A DNA stretch of 64,000 nucleotides. Origin: Hymenopus coronatus. Its lineage: Eukaryota > Arthropoda > Insecta > Mantodea > Hymenopodidae. The stretch is taken from positions 105,076,501 through 105,140,500 of the forward strand of contig CM060881.1 in assembly GCA_030762935.1 (NCBI GenBank), in the 5' to 3' direction. This document shows positions 23,385 to 35,274 of the stretch, piece after piece (position 1 is the first letter of the stretch; each line of letters begins with the position of its first letter). The notes beneath the pieces are model-generated. The model did no database searches. It had not been told where the DNA came from and saw nothing but the letters and a program-made list of their open reading frames with translations. A program made the position numbers and the translations under genes.

Positions 23385-23675
23385 TGGAAAACACAGACTA
23401 CCAAAAACAGCCTTAAAATATATTTTGAGAGGAGGAAGATATCGAAAAGGCGACCAAGAAAACATAGGATACTGCTGTGAATTTGGGACCTGCTTATCGG
23501 CAAATCCGCGAAATGCAGAATAAGAATAATAAACAGGTTATACTCGTAGCTATTATTTTCAAGCATGAGCTAAAGTGGGTTTCTCAAGACGGATGCTGCC
23601 TTTATGTACATATTTTCCACCCTCTCCGTTTACATTGTACTAAATACTGCATCTCTGGACCTGAATCAGTTGTAA

Positions 23676-24588
23676 ACTTTCTCTAGCAAGTATGTACCAT
23701 GTATAAAACTTCGATGTTGAGATTTAGTTGAAAATATGTGTCGTGGTTCTCTGAGTTCGAAAAAAATTAGAAAAAGGTCCGTGTGTGTATGTCTATGTGT
23801 GTGTGTTTTCTGTGTAAGACATAGTTCAAAAACAAAAAGACCGTAAAATATCAACCTTGGTGTTTTAAGTTTAGTGTCTTCCAATGACGCGACACGAAGA
23901 TTTTCAAGAAGATCCCCTACCCCAAACTACCCTTCATATGGAAATATTTTTGACTTTTTTTTTCTCAAAATAGCCTTAGCGATTAAAAATATTCTATATT
24001 AAGATATTTGCACCACGACTAAATTGTATATCTTGAATTTTCACGCTCTAACGATTTTGATTAAAATACCGTATATTAAATATACTTATATAAAATTAAT
24101 TGTATATATTCAATGCTTCTAAAAACCTTTACAGTCTGGATGAATTTTGCTGAAATTTACTTAACTGGCAAAAGCTTACTACGCAAAATGTAAATATCGT
24201 TAAAAACACAATTTAAATATATATATTTTTTGTAGAGTTGAACGTTTTCGAGGTATTTCATGTTAATGGTTTCAATTTTAAACGGCTTAAACTTTTCTCA
24301 AACTGTAAGTCATTTTTCTTTCGTCTGCCTTTTGTTTATTCCTGCCAACAAAAAGACCGAAATTTTTATTGATTCACATAGCGACCCCCTTGTGAAGGAC
24401 TTGACCATCACTTTAATCTAGTGTATTCTTATTTCGCTTCTGCTTACTAAGAATTTAGTAATAAGGCCAATACGATTCTACAAATGTATATCGCAATTGG
24501 CATTACCTAGATAAAGGAATAATCTTTCGTAAGAAAAGTTTGTTTGCGGAACTGCTAGAGAAAGTCATGCAAATGGAACACATGCTTT
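23676..24588 (-). mobile_element. R1 element
   Basis: Begins ACTTTCTCTAGCAAGTATGT (the 'CTAGC' hairpin variant). It has a modest GT tract (23793-23810), CCCCTACCCCAAACTACCCT, a small internal duplication of the CTAACGATTTTGATTAAAAT block (about 23975 and 24047), and ends at CATGCAAATGGAACACATG. Confidence 0.88.
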
Positions 24589-24789
24589 TGTCTATTAACG
24601 ATAAACGCAAAAACTATTTTAAAGCTTAACTCTATATCTACAATTGCCGCAAACATAGGCGATTTAAACCTGTTTTCTTTTTCTTTCTTTCTTTAGTTTT
24701 CTCGCGAAAGTTAAATGCAAAACCTGCAAATGTGATGATATAAAGGTGTTAATTGACCTAAGAGTGGTTAAGCTATTAAGCCCGGAACT

Positions 24790-25015
24790 AAAAGTACTTA
24801 AGACATTGTAGGTCAGTATTGGAGTATGCCATCTAAAAATAATTAGAGGTACCCTTGTGTTTTGTCAGGAAACATGCCAGTCATTAGAGGAATTTAATGC
24901 TTTGCTGTCATTTTTCCATGGTAGCTCGGTGATTAGAGACCGGGAGATCTGTGGTTAAATCCCGGGTATGGCAGTTTATTTTTCAGTCTGACTTTAACCA
25001 TCCAACGGTTTAAAG
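24790..25015 (+). repeat. SINE-B copy
   Basis: Carries AAGCCCGGAACTAAAAGTAC, ACATTGTAGGTCAG and TTCCATGGTAGCTCGGTGAT. The B-box region is GTGGTTAAATCCC and the tail TCAGTCTGACTTTAACCATC. Part of the tRNA-like head is deleted. Confidence 0.72.
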
Positions 25016-25432
25016 GTAGTCTAAGTACTTGAGTTTCTTTTTGAACCATCAAAAATAATTGCCACAAATTCTGACGTGAATCTATCAATCTCAATTTGCT
25101 AGAGATTATTATCAGCTACTTGAATTTCAAAGTGAAAATAATTTGTAACGTGTGATATTGAATTTTGTTACTGTGTCCCAACATTGTTTTAGGTTAATAA
25201 TGAAACTGGTATTGACAATTGAAGATAAAGGTAGTTTTATAGCTATGTTATCCTGAGTGCAGTTAATTGCGAGCAGGAAAGACTCATTTCGCGTTATAAT
25301 TTAGTACAGCCCTCTCAAACTCATAACATTGTACAGGTGCAAGCCAAAGTGCACATTCTCTGCACCATGCATCGGTTCGACGCGGCTTAGCCTGGGACAT
25401 TTCAGGACTAGCGCGACTAGGTAAGCAGTCAG

Positions 25433-25606
25433 TGAGAGAGAGAAAAAGAGGCAGATAGAAACAGAAAGAATGAAAGAGAGAGATAGATACAGACATAGAG
25501 AGATAGAGAGTTAGAGATAAACATAGAGAGTTACAGATACTAATAGAGAGAGAAAGTGATAAAGATAGAGACAGAGAGACACATAGAGGCAGAGAAAGAC
25601 AGAAAT

Positions 25607-25661
<55 letters not shown>
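25433..25661 (+). repeat. GA-rich microsatellite, pure GA at the end
   Basis: A long imperfect AGAGA/ATAGAGA tract that becomes a pure GA dinucleotide array from about 25612 to 25661. Confidence 0.95.
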
Positions 25662-25662
<1 letters not shown>

Positions 25663-26220
25663 CTATTGGTATTGCAACAAATTGAGGAGCTAGAGATGCA
25701 CTGTTTTCAACATAGCAAAGTCATATTGTACGTATTTTGCAATCTGCAATGCACCACCGGTGCATACACCCTGAGGGGCCCTGGTTTAGAAGGTAATTAT
25801 GATAAATTCAATGACCGGAAAACATTATAATTCGTATGATGGAACTTAGTGTCATGGAATAAAAAATTGGGATTAATAATATGTATTTAAATACGTATAT
25901 CTCCTACCAAACGATAATATTCTTTGAAATATATTCATGTCTGTAAATATCGTCTTAACCACTTTTGGCATTAATACTTCCATTTTAGGATGGTAAAACT
26001 TATATATTATGTAATAAAGTTTTATCCTTTTTGCCTCAATGAACTTCAAAGTCGTTAATTCACAAAACCTCACACAAATTCATATATTGTGTGTAAAATG
26101 ATTTAAACAGAAAATGAGGAAATTTAAACACGAAGTAGGAATTCTTGAAAATATTATCATCAGTCAAATATGCCCCGGATCCGGAGCATTTGGACTAATT
26201 TTTGACGATTCTGTTAAAAA
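25662..26220. other. unassigned spacer
   Basis: AT-rich. The short minus-strand frame at 25873-26073 has no family resemblance. Confidence 0.4.
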
Positions 26221-26221
26221 A

Positions 26222-27112
26222 ATCTGATATGTACCATTCACATGACTTTCTCTACATCTCTGCAACAAATTAATGTTAAAAAGCTTATGCTTCCATTTAC
26301 TTCAAGCTAATGGAGAAAAAATTTGCAGAAATATTCTTATTACTTGCTTCCATGTAAGTAAAAGCAAAAAAAGGGAGTTCCATATGTTAAAGTGATAGTC
26401 AAAAGCTGATTGCTTTGTGACTGAAGTTCCTTGTTTGTATGGACAGGAATTGATCTCAAAAACGATCAGCTTCATGAAAAAAATATAGATAACATAAATT
26501 TGTTTGTATGGACAGGAATTGATCTCAAAAACGATCAGCTTCATGAAAAAAATATAGATAACATAAATTTTGTTTTAATGTGCTCTATATTTTCTGTGTG
26601 CTAAATTTTTGTACATCTCTTACGGTTTAGCAGTTATACAAAATTCCGTAAAATTCATCCAGAATAAAGTAGTTTTCAGAGGCTATTCTCAGAAAAGTGA
26701 TGTTATATGTTTTATTTGTCAGGGAAGTATCTTTAATATACGATATTTTAATCAAAACGTTAGAGCCATTTTTTGAGAAAATCAAAATTTTCGAAAAAAG
26801 TTCCATGTAAAGGGTAGTTGGGAATGGGGGTTTTCTTGAAAATCTTCGTGTCGCATGCTTAGAAGGTACCAACTTCATTACCAAGTTTGGTATTTAACAG
26901 TATTTTTGTTTTTGAGCTATGCTATCCACACACACATACACATACACATACACACAGACACACACGGACCTTTTTTCCAAAAATGATTCTTTTTTTTTAT
27001 TCTGGGGGACCCAAAACATGTATTTACGGTGAAATTTCGGTATCGAATTTTTGAGTGTATTACAATACCTTCTCTATACACTATGTACGTAGTACGTGCA
27101 GAAAAAGTAATA
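26222..27112 (+). mobile_element. R1 element with an internal 69-bp duplication
   Basis: Full copy from TCTGATATGTACCATTCACA to GTGCAGAAAAAGTAATAAAC, with CACACATA repeats at 26927-26967. The segment starting TGTTTGTATGGACAGGAATT occurs at 26432-26500 and again, identically, at 26501-26569. Confidence 0.9.
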
Positions 27113-27703
27113 AACTTTGTATTGCAATCGTAGTTTGGTCATCCACTTTAATCTATGGCTTCATTATTCTGAAACAGTGTATAGACTCCTAGAAGGTGAG
27201 GAATTGGTGAAGAGGGCAGCAGCCACACACTCTCAGATGGGAGAGATTGTGAGACCATAATGACATCCCATACATCGTGAAATGAACGGCATATTTTCTA
27301 TTGTGTGCTTTTCCAGAGGTACGTGAAGCTTCATACGACGACGTGTTGAATTCCATTGGAAAACTCGTAATTGTTTCATTGCCTAACTTATCTCTGTTTG
27401 CCTATGAGAATTTATTGAATTTAAGACTTCTATAATTAGACCGCACGAACAGCATGACTTCAGTTTTAATGTAAAACAAAACAAAACATGAAATACATTT
27501 TCTTCAGTTAGGAATATCTGCACTGGACATAGCTAACTTACTCAGATGCAATTCGTATTAAATATTCAAATACCCGTAATAACCCATAACCACCTAATTT
27601 AAGTAAAACTCCTGCTAAAATTATAGATCTTGAAACAGGAGCCTCTACACGAGCTTCAATTTTGCTTTAGAGTATTTGGGTGAAAATACCTAAATTATTG
27701 CTT
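27113..27703. other. unassigned spacer
   Basis: Mixed-composition sequence between two R1 copies in opposite orientation. No repeat or frame recognised. Confidence 0.4.
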
Positions 27704-27704
27704 T

Positions 27705-28158
27705 TACTTTTGCTAGCACGTATGTAAAATATACATTGCAGGTAAAGAATACCGATATTTCATTGGAAATACACATTTTAGGGTTCCTTGTATCCAAAAA
27801 AAAAAACATTTAAAAATATCCGTATATGTGGGCGAGCACTGTGCGTGTGTGTCTGTGTTATGTGAACACGATAAATAAAAATCGAAAAGTCTTTAAAATA
27901 CCATACTTAGTATCATTAGGTTTAGCACCTTCCAAGGATGTGACACGAAGATTTTGTGGAAAATGCCCCCTTCAAACTCCCCTTTACATTGAAGAAATTC
28001 TAAAATTTTGATTTTCCCAAAAATTAATACCGATTTTGATTAAATGATAACGTTTATTATAGATATTTACATGTCAAAGACAAGTGTATCTTGAATTTTC
28101 TAGGAATAGCCTCTGAAGACTTTTTCATTCTGGATGACTTTTGCATAAGTGGTAAACC

Positions 28159-28218
<60 letters not shown>

Positions 28219-28602
28219 ACATTTTACTATACAAAAAAATGTAGATCTCGTTAAAACACACAATTTAAGTTCATACATTATTTGAGTTACTATTTCTGAG
28301 ATATTCCGTGTTATTGTTTCAGTTTTAAAATAACTAAAGCTGTTCTCTAACGGGGTTAAATCTTGGCCATGCAAAAAAAGGGTTCCAATCTCATAGTAGC
28401 AGCCTTTAAAACATTTTACTGTCGCTTTAGCATAGTGTATTCCCTTTATAATCCTACTTATAAGGAAGTAATGAATATAAACATAACTATTATCTTATAT
28501 TTAATTTGATTAATACCAGATAGAGAGAAGCATTCACTATTGTAAGAATAATTGGTTGCAGAGTAATTACAGAAGGTCATGTATATGGAACACATCAGAA
28601 AT
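27705..28602 (-). mobile_element. R1 element with GA expansion, first of a tandem pair
   Basis: Starts ACTTTTGCTAGCACGTATGT (eroded hairpin). The GA tract at 28162-28216 sits exactly where other copies read CGTAAGAGATAGAC. The copy ends GTCATGTATATGGAACACAT and is directly followed by a second minus copy. Confidence 0.87.
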
Positions 28603-29362
28603 TTACTTTCTCTACACGAATATCTACATGGTGTACAGAGAAGGTATTGTATTCTACCCAAAAAGCGATACAGAGATTTTACCGGAAATGTTTTGAGACC
28701 ACCTGATTAAAATAAAAATTGCCTATGGGCAGCAAAATACCAAACTTGGTATTTAAGCTCAGTGTCTTCTATGAATGCGACACGAAGATTTTCAAGAAAA
28801 TCCCCACCTCCAACTAACGTTTACGTATAGAAAATTTCAAAAATGTTTATTTTCTCAAAATGCCTCTAACGATTTTGATTCAAATACCGTACGAGTATTA
28901 AAGATAGGTGTTTATTTGACCAATAAAATGCACCTATATCTGAAGTTTACGGGATATCCACTACAAACCTCTTCATTGTTGTTTACTTTTACATAACTGG
29001 TAAACTGTAGAGGACAGACTTACACCACACAAAAAATGTAGATCTCGTTAAAACACAGTATACATTTTTTTGGGAGTTGACTCTTTCCGAGATATTGCTT
29101 GTTTTAATTTCAGTTTTCACTCCTTGCCATGCAAAGCAAAAGATTTCAATCCTTTATACAACCACGTTTTAAAACAATGACTGTGGGTTTAGTCTAATGT
29201 ATTCCCTTATTTCGTTTCTGCGTTTAAGGAACTAAGCCTAAAGACCATTTCTGTTAATATGTATCTCGATTAGCATGAAGTATCTATAAGAATAAGCTTT
29301 TTAACAATATTTTTTTACAGAAATGTAAAAAAATTCATGTGAAAGGAACACATCAGATTTGT
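28603..29362 (-). mobile_element. R1 element, second of a tandem pair
   Basis: Begins TACTTTCTCTACACG immediately after the previous copy. The CA-type tract is deleted, leaving CCTATGGGCAGC. It ends TTCATGTGAAAGGAACACAT near 29355. Confidence 0.87.
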
Positions 29363-29744
29363 TTTAATTGTGGCAGTGTATATTAACAGATTTTAATCAC
29401 GCCTTAAATGATTCCTTTATTACAATTTGGCAATTAAGCTGTAGCAGTATAAAAGAATTGGCTTAATTTAATCCAGCATTTTTTTTTCTTTTTTAAATGT
29501 ATAGTTAACGATTTATATTGAAGCTTTGAATTTTCCTTCATTAGAACTGCAATTACAATTTGGCAGTTAAGGTGTGGCAATTACAAAATCATTTTTGATA
29601 ATTAAATACATCCACTGACTATAATAATTTTGATAATTGTTGTGTATAGTTACCCATTTACAGTTAAGCCTTGCATTTGCAATTATAATTACAATTCGGC
29701 TACTAAGGTGTGTCAGAGTGTTTATCGCTTATTATGTCACCGCA
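29363..29744. other. AT-rich spacer with a local imperfect repeat
   Basis: CAATTTGGCAATTAAGCTGT (29427), CAATTTGGCAGTTAAGGTGT (29556) and CAATTCGGCTACTAAGGTGT (29692) form three spaced related blocks, about 130 bp apart. Nothing else recognised. Confidence 0.5.
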
Positions 29745-29931
29745 AGCGATAACAATGATGATGGGGACAAAATGGAGCGCCGGTGGAATGCGATGACGGG
29801 GGAAACCGGAGGACGCGTAGAAAACTCGCGCTGCGCCACTTTGTCCACCACAAATCCCACATGCGGTCTCGTGGGGGTCGAACCCGGGCTGCCTAGGTAA
29901 GAGGCGAGTGGTCCAATCACTCGGCCAATGT
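29745..29931 (-). repeat. SINE-D (tRNA-derived) copy
   Basis: Reverse-complement tRNA-like head at the right (GGCCGAGTGATTGGACCACT in sense) with the B-box GGGTTCGACCC. The body ACCGGAGGACGCGTAGAAAA and TCCACCACAAATCCCACATG lies at left. It abuts SINE-A at 29932. Higher GC than the surroundings. Confidence 0.75.
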
Positions 29932-30190
29932 AAATGGAAATGGAGTGTTATTTATGGACGCTCTTTAACTGCTGTGGTTCTCAGCGTCCCATTTTATACT
30001 GAGCGGGAAAGACCGATTAATTTTGCTCAGAGACCTCTCTATCAGGGTTGAGGTTCTTTAATGTGCCGTAAATCTATGACACGGGACCAACGGATTTGCT
30101 TTCCTTACGAAGGAAGCCATGCTATGAATTTTTACGCCCGAAAAAAATCCATCGTCCTCCACCGAGTTTGAACCCACGACCTTGGGTGTC
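29932..30190 (-). repeat. SINE-A copy, head truncated
   Basis: GGAAATGGAGTGTTATTTAT and GGTTCTCAGCGTCCCATTTT, through GAACCCACGACCTTGGGTGT. The outermost part of the tRNA-like head is missing. It lies head-to-tail with the SINE-D copy just before it. Confidence 0.8.
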
Positions 30191-31139
30191 AGTGACAGAT
30201 GGATATAGTGAACCAGAGAAACAGTTGCTATATGAATGCTCTATATTGGTTTACTCTACCAATAGTAAATTGGAGAGTTTGTTAATAATATTTATTTATA
30301 TTATAAGTGGCTTAAATAAGTGGGATGTTTAGTACACGAGCGCGTTAGTGCGTGCGTTCTAATTTCTCATGAGCAAATAATAATCTAATAAACCACGTGT
30401 AAATTCAACGTTTTATCCTATCCTAGTATCAACTGAAATATTCTTATAGATATTTATTAATATTATTTGAGTTGTCGTTACGAGGAATTGCATTTTAGTT
30501 GTGACGTAATTAGTGTTTGCTGCCGTAATAAAGTTTCAATTCTGTACCAAATAAATCAATAAATGAATGCAAATGGATATTCCCGAAGAATTTTTAGATT
30601 ATGCTAAAAAATCTGTACTTAGTTAATGAGAGACTAATATGTCAAGGAATTTCTATTATTTAAAGAACGGGGCTGTAAAAGATGTTAAATAATTTACAAT
30701 GAAAAAAAGTCTCATTTTTTTGTTTCCTAGGATACATGAAATATATGCATGAAGTCTAGAGGATAAAAGTTCTTGAACATCAGGGCACAGGTTATCCTCT
30801 CAGTAATTAAACCCTGCTTCCCTGTGACCTCCCTTAATGCAAGTTGTATGATGATCTTTGCAGGGGTGTAACACTGCAACAATCACCTCTTATTTCATAC
30901 ATTTCACCGTCTTTTCGTGTAATCTTTTTCCTAGTCCTCATACCAGGTTCAGTTTTGCTCTGATACGTTTGAAATTTACACATATTCTCAAATGTGGTGT
31001 ATAAGGATTTTAGTATTTTATATCTGCTTTATACATTTGAGCAAAAACTTACTTTAATTTCAAAAGGCAAGTACATTTTTGTTATCAGCAACTTTAGAAA
31101 AATAAAAACGTATTTCTCCACTTTACCTTAAATAATTCT
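30191..31139. other. unassigned AT-rich spacer
   Basis: Nothing recognised apart from AT-rich sequence. One patch near 30780-30870 is less AT-rich and has no readable frame. Confidence 0.4.
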
Positions 31140-31144
31140 TGTAA

Positions 31145-32510
31145 CCTTTAAAATGTTCAGTTTTACAGAAAATTATTTATTATTAAATTTGTCATTTTAT
31201 ATTTTCATATTAGCTCTAATTAGTATAGAAAATTACTGATTTTCATACTTTCCTAAAATATAGAGTTTTCAAATTTGGATAGGTATTTCGAAAACGTATA
31301 TAGCCATTTTCTTTAACTTTTATTGAAAGATATTATAAAATTTTTGAAACAAATTTGTGAAAAATTACACAGTGTGGAACATTTTGAGAATGAAAAAGTA
31401 TTGGAAAACATTTTTCGAGAAAATAGCGTTTAAATGTGGGAGTATCTATTAATAAGCATGCGTTTACACGTTTATAGCTTCAATTAATAGTAGGTAAAGT
31501 GGATAATTTGGAATAAATTGTCACTGTCATACTCCTTTGAAAAAAAAAAAAAAAACAGGTATGTAGTATGTTTAAATTTCTTCCTCTGGTTATCCTCCTT
31601 GTATGTCTGCTCGAAGTTACAAGCCAGCAGCACCTGGAGTCAGATTCTTGTTGAGGAGCAGAGGTTTGGCATCGGAGAGGGTAACCAGAATGGGTGATCA
31701 GCCCGATGTCTGGTATGATAGTGAGGAATTGGATGATTTTGTACTTGCGAAAAGTTATGGAGCAATTGGTGAAATTGAAGTTGACGGGGGTAGCTCAAGA
31801 ATCCGAAGAAAATCCGGCCCAACCGTTGTGCATATAAAACCCATATACGGTCTCTGGAACCAAACGGACCCTAAGTGAGATTTAAGCACTATAAGCATTT
31901 GGCAATTAGCGCCGCTGGCTTTTTTGCTAATTAAAAGTATGTTACTGTCTTGTGTGAGTAATTTGGTTAGACTTTCAACTTTTGCACAGTACTTCTGTAT
32001 TTTCTCATATTAATTTACTATTTGGCTAAGTTAAGGCTAAAAGAACTTACCCTTAGTGTCTCATAAGGTAATAGATTACGAAATTTGACGAAAATTTGTG
32101 AAAAATTAAACAAAAAGTCATAATAAAATAATACACTTTCTATACTTTAAGAAACAATATACTTTTTCCCAATTATCCATTTAACTACTATTAACTGAAG
32201 CTATAAATGAGTAGACGCATGCTAATTAATAGGCATTCTCACATTTAAACCCTATTTTCTCCAAAAATGCCTTCCAATGCTTTTTCATTCTGAAAATGTT
32301 CCACACGATGCAATTTTTCACTAATTTATGTCAAAACATTTATAGTGTCTTTCAAAAAAAAATTAAGGAAAATGGCAATATACGTTTTCGAAACAATGAT
32401 CCAACTTTGAAAACTATATTTTTGGAGAGCAATAATTTTCTATAGTAATTAGGGCTAGTATGAAAATAATAAACTAATTTTCTGTAAAAGTGAAATTTGT
32501 ATGTGGATAT
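31145..32510. repeat. long inverted repeat (family R3) with unique centre
   Basis: The left arm (about 31145-31525) reappears as reverse complement at about 32150-32510. Matching landmarks are TTTCGAAAACGTATATAGCC (31287) against the inverse of 32370-32392, GTGTGGAACATTTTGAGAAT (31372) against the inverse of 32281-32305, and GCATGCGTTTACACGTTTAT (31457) against the inverse of 32203-32222. Identity by eye is about 80-85%. The centre (31530-32150) holds an A-run and an open frame at 31603-31878. This looks like a foldback-type element or two inverted copies of one repeat. Confidence 0.75.
31603..31878 (+). other. unassigned open frame inside the inverted repeat
   Basis: A 91-codon frame with even composition, unlike the AT-rich flanks. 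Its C-terminal SRIRRKSGPTVVHIKPIYGL faintly resembles the end of gypsy-type integrases (RI...SG..VVH...LKPY), which would make it an LTR-retrotransposon relic. No integrase catalytic region is present. The middle is acidic (WYDSEELDDF). It could also be an exon or chance. Confidence 0.3.
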
Positions 32511-32710
32511 TCTTGAAAGTGCATCACCTGAATCATTTTTACTAGTGTCATAATTTAGAAATTAATCATTTGTGTTTAAATAACCATACAAGGTGTAATT
32601 TTAAATTACACCAGTATTGTATATAATAACTGGTATACATTTTAATAGGATGTCTTACATACTGTGGATTTTCCAAATTTCATGCATTGCTATTAAAATT
32701 ATTTTCTCCC
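32511..32710 (+). repeat. outer extension of the R3 right arm
   Basis: AAATAACCATACAAGGTGTA, TAATAACTGGTATACATTTT and GATGTCTTACATACTGTGGA match the tract at 49825-49935. The R3 family therefore extends beyond the inverted-repeat arm on this side. Confidence 0.6.
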
Positions 32711-33214
32711 AAACATAAAGACGTGACCTTCGCCGCGATGTTCATTCATTAGAATAATTAGAGTTAATAATAATCAACTATGTAGCTCAAGAGTCAAAGT
32801 AAGGTCCGGGTAGTTACGGACAGTTTGCAATCTCCATTGCTGTATTCCTCAGCTTATCAAGATAAGATACGATTAGCAGTACGTTATGCATTTAAATTGG
32901 TTGGCTGGAGGTTCCGACCAAACTTACTTGCCCTGTGAAGACGACGTACTAATTGTTGTGACAGGGCCGTCTTATGCAATGGTTCTTACGTTCGCCTTGT
33001 ATGCGAGTCATCGCAATTGGGACGGTAAACAACACGAAGAGCGGCACGACGTAACAAGAACGTTCGGAACGCGAGACATCATGATTCCTCTCCATTCCAG
33101 TTTTCACTTCCTTCATTTTGGATAGCAAATTTCTCATCGACATAAAAAATCCCGCTCCTGATACCAGTTTAAAACATGTCTTTACAGCCTTTGATTCACT
33201 ACTTCAAATAATTC

Positions 33215-33400
33215 ACCCAACGTTTCGACGCGATAGTTTATGGTAGCGCGTCATCCATGGTTCGCGCACCATTGAGCGATAACACTCCAGTCACTCTCGA
33301 CTGGTTCAATTCACAACATATACCGCAAACCTTCCTCCATTTATAGCTAGAGAATGCCGTCACTAACCTTCCAGAAACTTGTGGAAGAGCCGAAGCTTAG
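33215..33400 (+). repeat. LTR-like or promoter-like dispersed repeat, copy 1
   Basis: AACACTCCAGTCACTCTCGA, CAATTCACAACATATACC, then TCCATTTATAGCTAGAGAAT and CCGTCACTAACCTTCCAGAA. The same order occurs at 51100-51240. The TTTATAG inside it could be a TATA box. No matching second LTR was found nearby. Confidence 0.5.
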
Positions 33401-34522
33401 GGAAACATCTCGAATATTGAGAAGACTCATGACGTATCGCGTTCCTGTTAACGTTGTACCGTTCTTCCATGTTGTTTACGCATCCCAGCTGCGATGTCTC
33501 ACATATCAGGAAAACGTGAGAACCATTGCACAAGGTGGCACTGTCACATTATGTTGGCAACGAAATACTAAACCGTTTTGCCAAGGCCAGACCACATCCT
33601 TGTCTTATACCACCACTGTACTTTAGTTGTGCTTTATTCGTTCTTTTTTTCGCTCCTAAGACTTAAACTGATATATGATCATGTGTCAGACTTTGATATA
33701 AAACTAATACTAGGGTCTGAGGTGGATTTCCGAGCTCTTCTCCTTTCGCCACTTTTATGCACCTCCGACATTTGTTCAAAATTAATACGAATGCGTCGGA
33801 ATTGAACTCAATTCAAGGCTGGTAGGGAACACAAAATAAACAACACCACTAGGAACCAAAAGCATAGATATGTTTCCGTGAACTCAACTGTACACGTAAT
33901 ACCTCAAATCTTGACAACATATAACATACTTTCCGGGCTTGTAGGCTGTGACCAAACTATTCCAGAATATTAATTACCGTACTGCCTCATGAAAATATAG
34001 TCACCAGCCGTTCCTGCCACATTTCTAAGGATATCCTCAGTTCATGAAATTATTGAAACCTAACACCAGATACCTACCAATATTAACACTTATAATTCCC
34101 TTTTTAAAGGTAATCAATGTAACGTAAGTAATATATATTCACGGCAATAGCCTTTCAATAATTGTGTTGATCAACCACTGCTTAGAAGGCCAAAAAACAT
34201 GATACATTTTATTAATATGACCTGCCGGGAAAACCTACGAATACTAATATAATATAGATGTTTCTCACAATTCCATCTGGATATTTATTTTTGGTCTACA
34301 TAGCTTCAAACTCTCTCTTGTGTTGACATGACGCCATAATACTGCATCTCGTTTCATGTCCAATTCATTTTTATTTATTGTACACATCTTATGACGCAGG
34401 ACATTTTATATGCATGTGTTTGCGTATGCTTATTTCTCCATGATTATTTATTCATTTTGTTTTGGTTGTGAAATACTCTACTCGTTTGTTTTTAAACAAG
34501 GAACAGAAAAGTCCTTCTCTGT
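33401..34522. other. unassigned spacer
   Basis: Contains an open frame (33354-33626, overlapping the repeat) with no recognised motif, then AT-rich DNA. Nothing else supported. Confidence 0.4.
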
Positions 34523-34524
34523 AG

Positions 34525-34738
34525 TGTGGTCGTAGCGTCTGTCTCACAATCAACAGATTCCATGTTTTAATCTCGGTTAGGATGAGTTACCCGAATAAAG
34601 CTTTTCCGGGGGTTTTCTTTTCCCGAAAAATGAATGTTGGCTAGCTCTAAGCTCTGAGCCCCGGACTCATTTAGGCATATTTGACACATTTCATTCATAC
34701 ATGATCCGATATGATCTACCAGTTAAGGAAAAGAAGCA
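34525..34738 (+). repeat. SINE-C copy, diverged
   Basis: Plus-oriented: tRNA-like head GTGTGGTCGTAGCGTCTGTC, B-box-like ATGTTTTAATCTCGG, then GATGAGTTACCCGAATAAAG, GGGGGTTTTCTTTTCCCGAA and GATCCGATATGATCTACCAG. These are the reverse complement of the blocks in the minus copies at 13.9 and 17.3 kb. Confidence 0.65.
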
Positions 34739-35274
34739 AAACAATCACATTTTTCTTGTAACAATCTTCTATAAATTGTTTGGTATGTAGCGATATAATT
34801 ACTATGTTGTTTGGTATGAAATTTAGTATATGTAAGGTATAAAGCAACCTTAAATTGATTCTTTACATTAAATTTGTTCTCCCATTTATTATTGCATTAT
34901 ACTTTTGATCATAAAGTAAGACACTACGTTAAATATATGGCGCGCGTGGATAAGTGTGACAAGGAGGCAAGTATTGGTTATTTCAGATAAAAAATATTAA
35001 GGATAGATTTACTTAAATCCTATCAATTATTTTATTTTATTTCGTACATTCACAAATCCGATATATAAAAATTATGTGCTAACCATTCGCAGTCAAGAAA
35101 ATTAAAAAGCGAATATAAAGCGACTTAGATAATCTCTTATATTCATTGATGATTTTACTAAAATAAACAAAAATTCAGCTTCGTAATATTAACAGAAGCC
35201 AGAATATAAAATGCTTAGACTTATTTATTAGCTAACACGCAAATCTAAACTAGCTAGCAGTTTAGAATCACATA
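34739..35274. other. AT-rich spacer
   Basis: No gene, repeat or RNA recognised. Confidence 0.4.
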
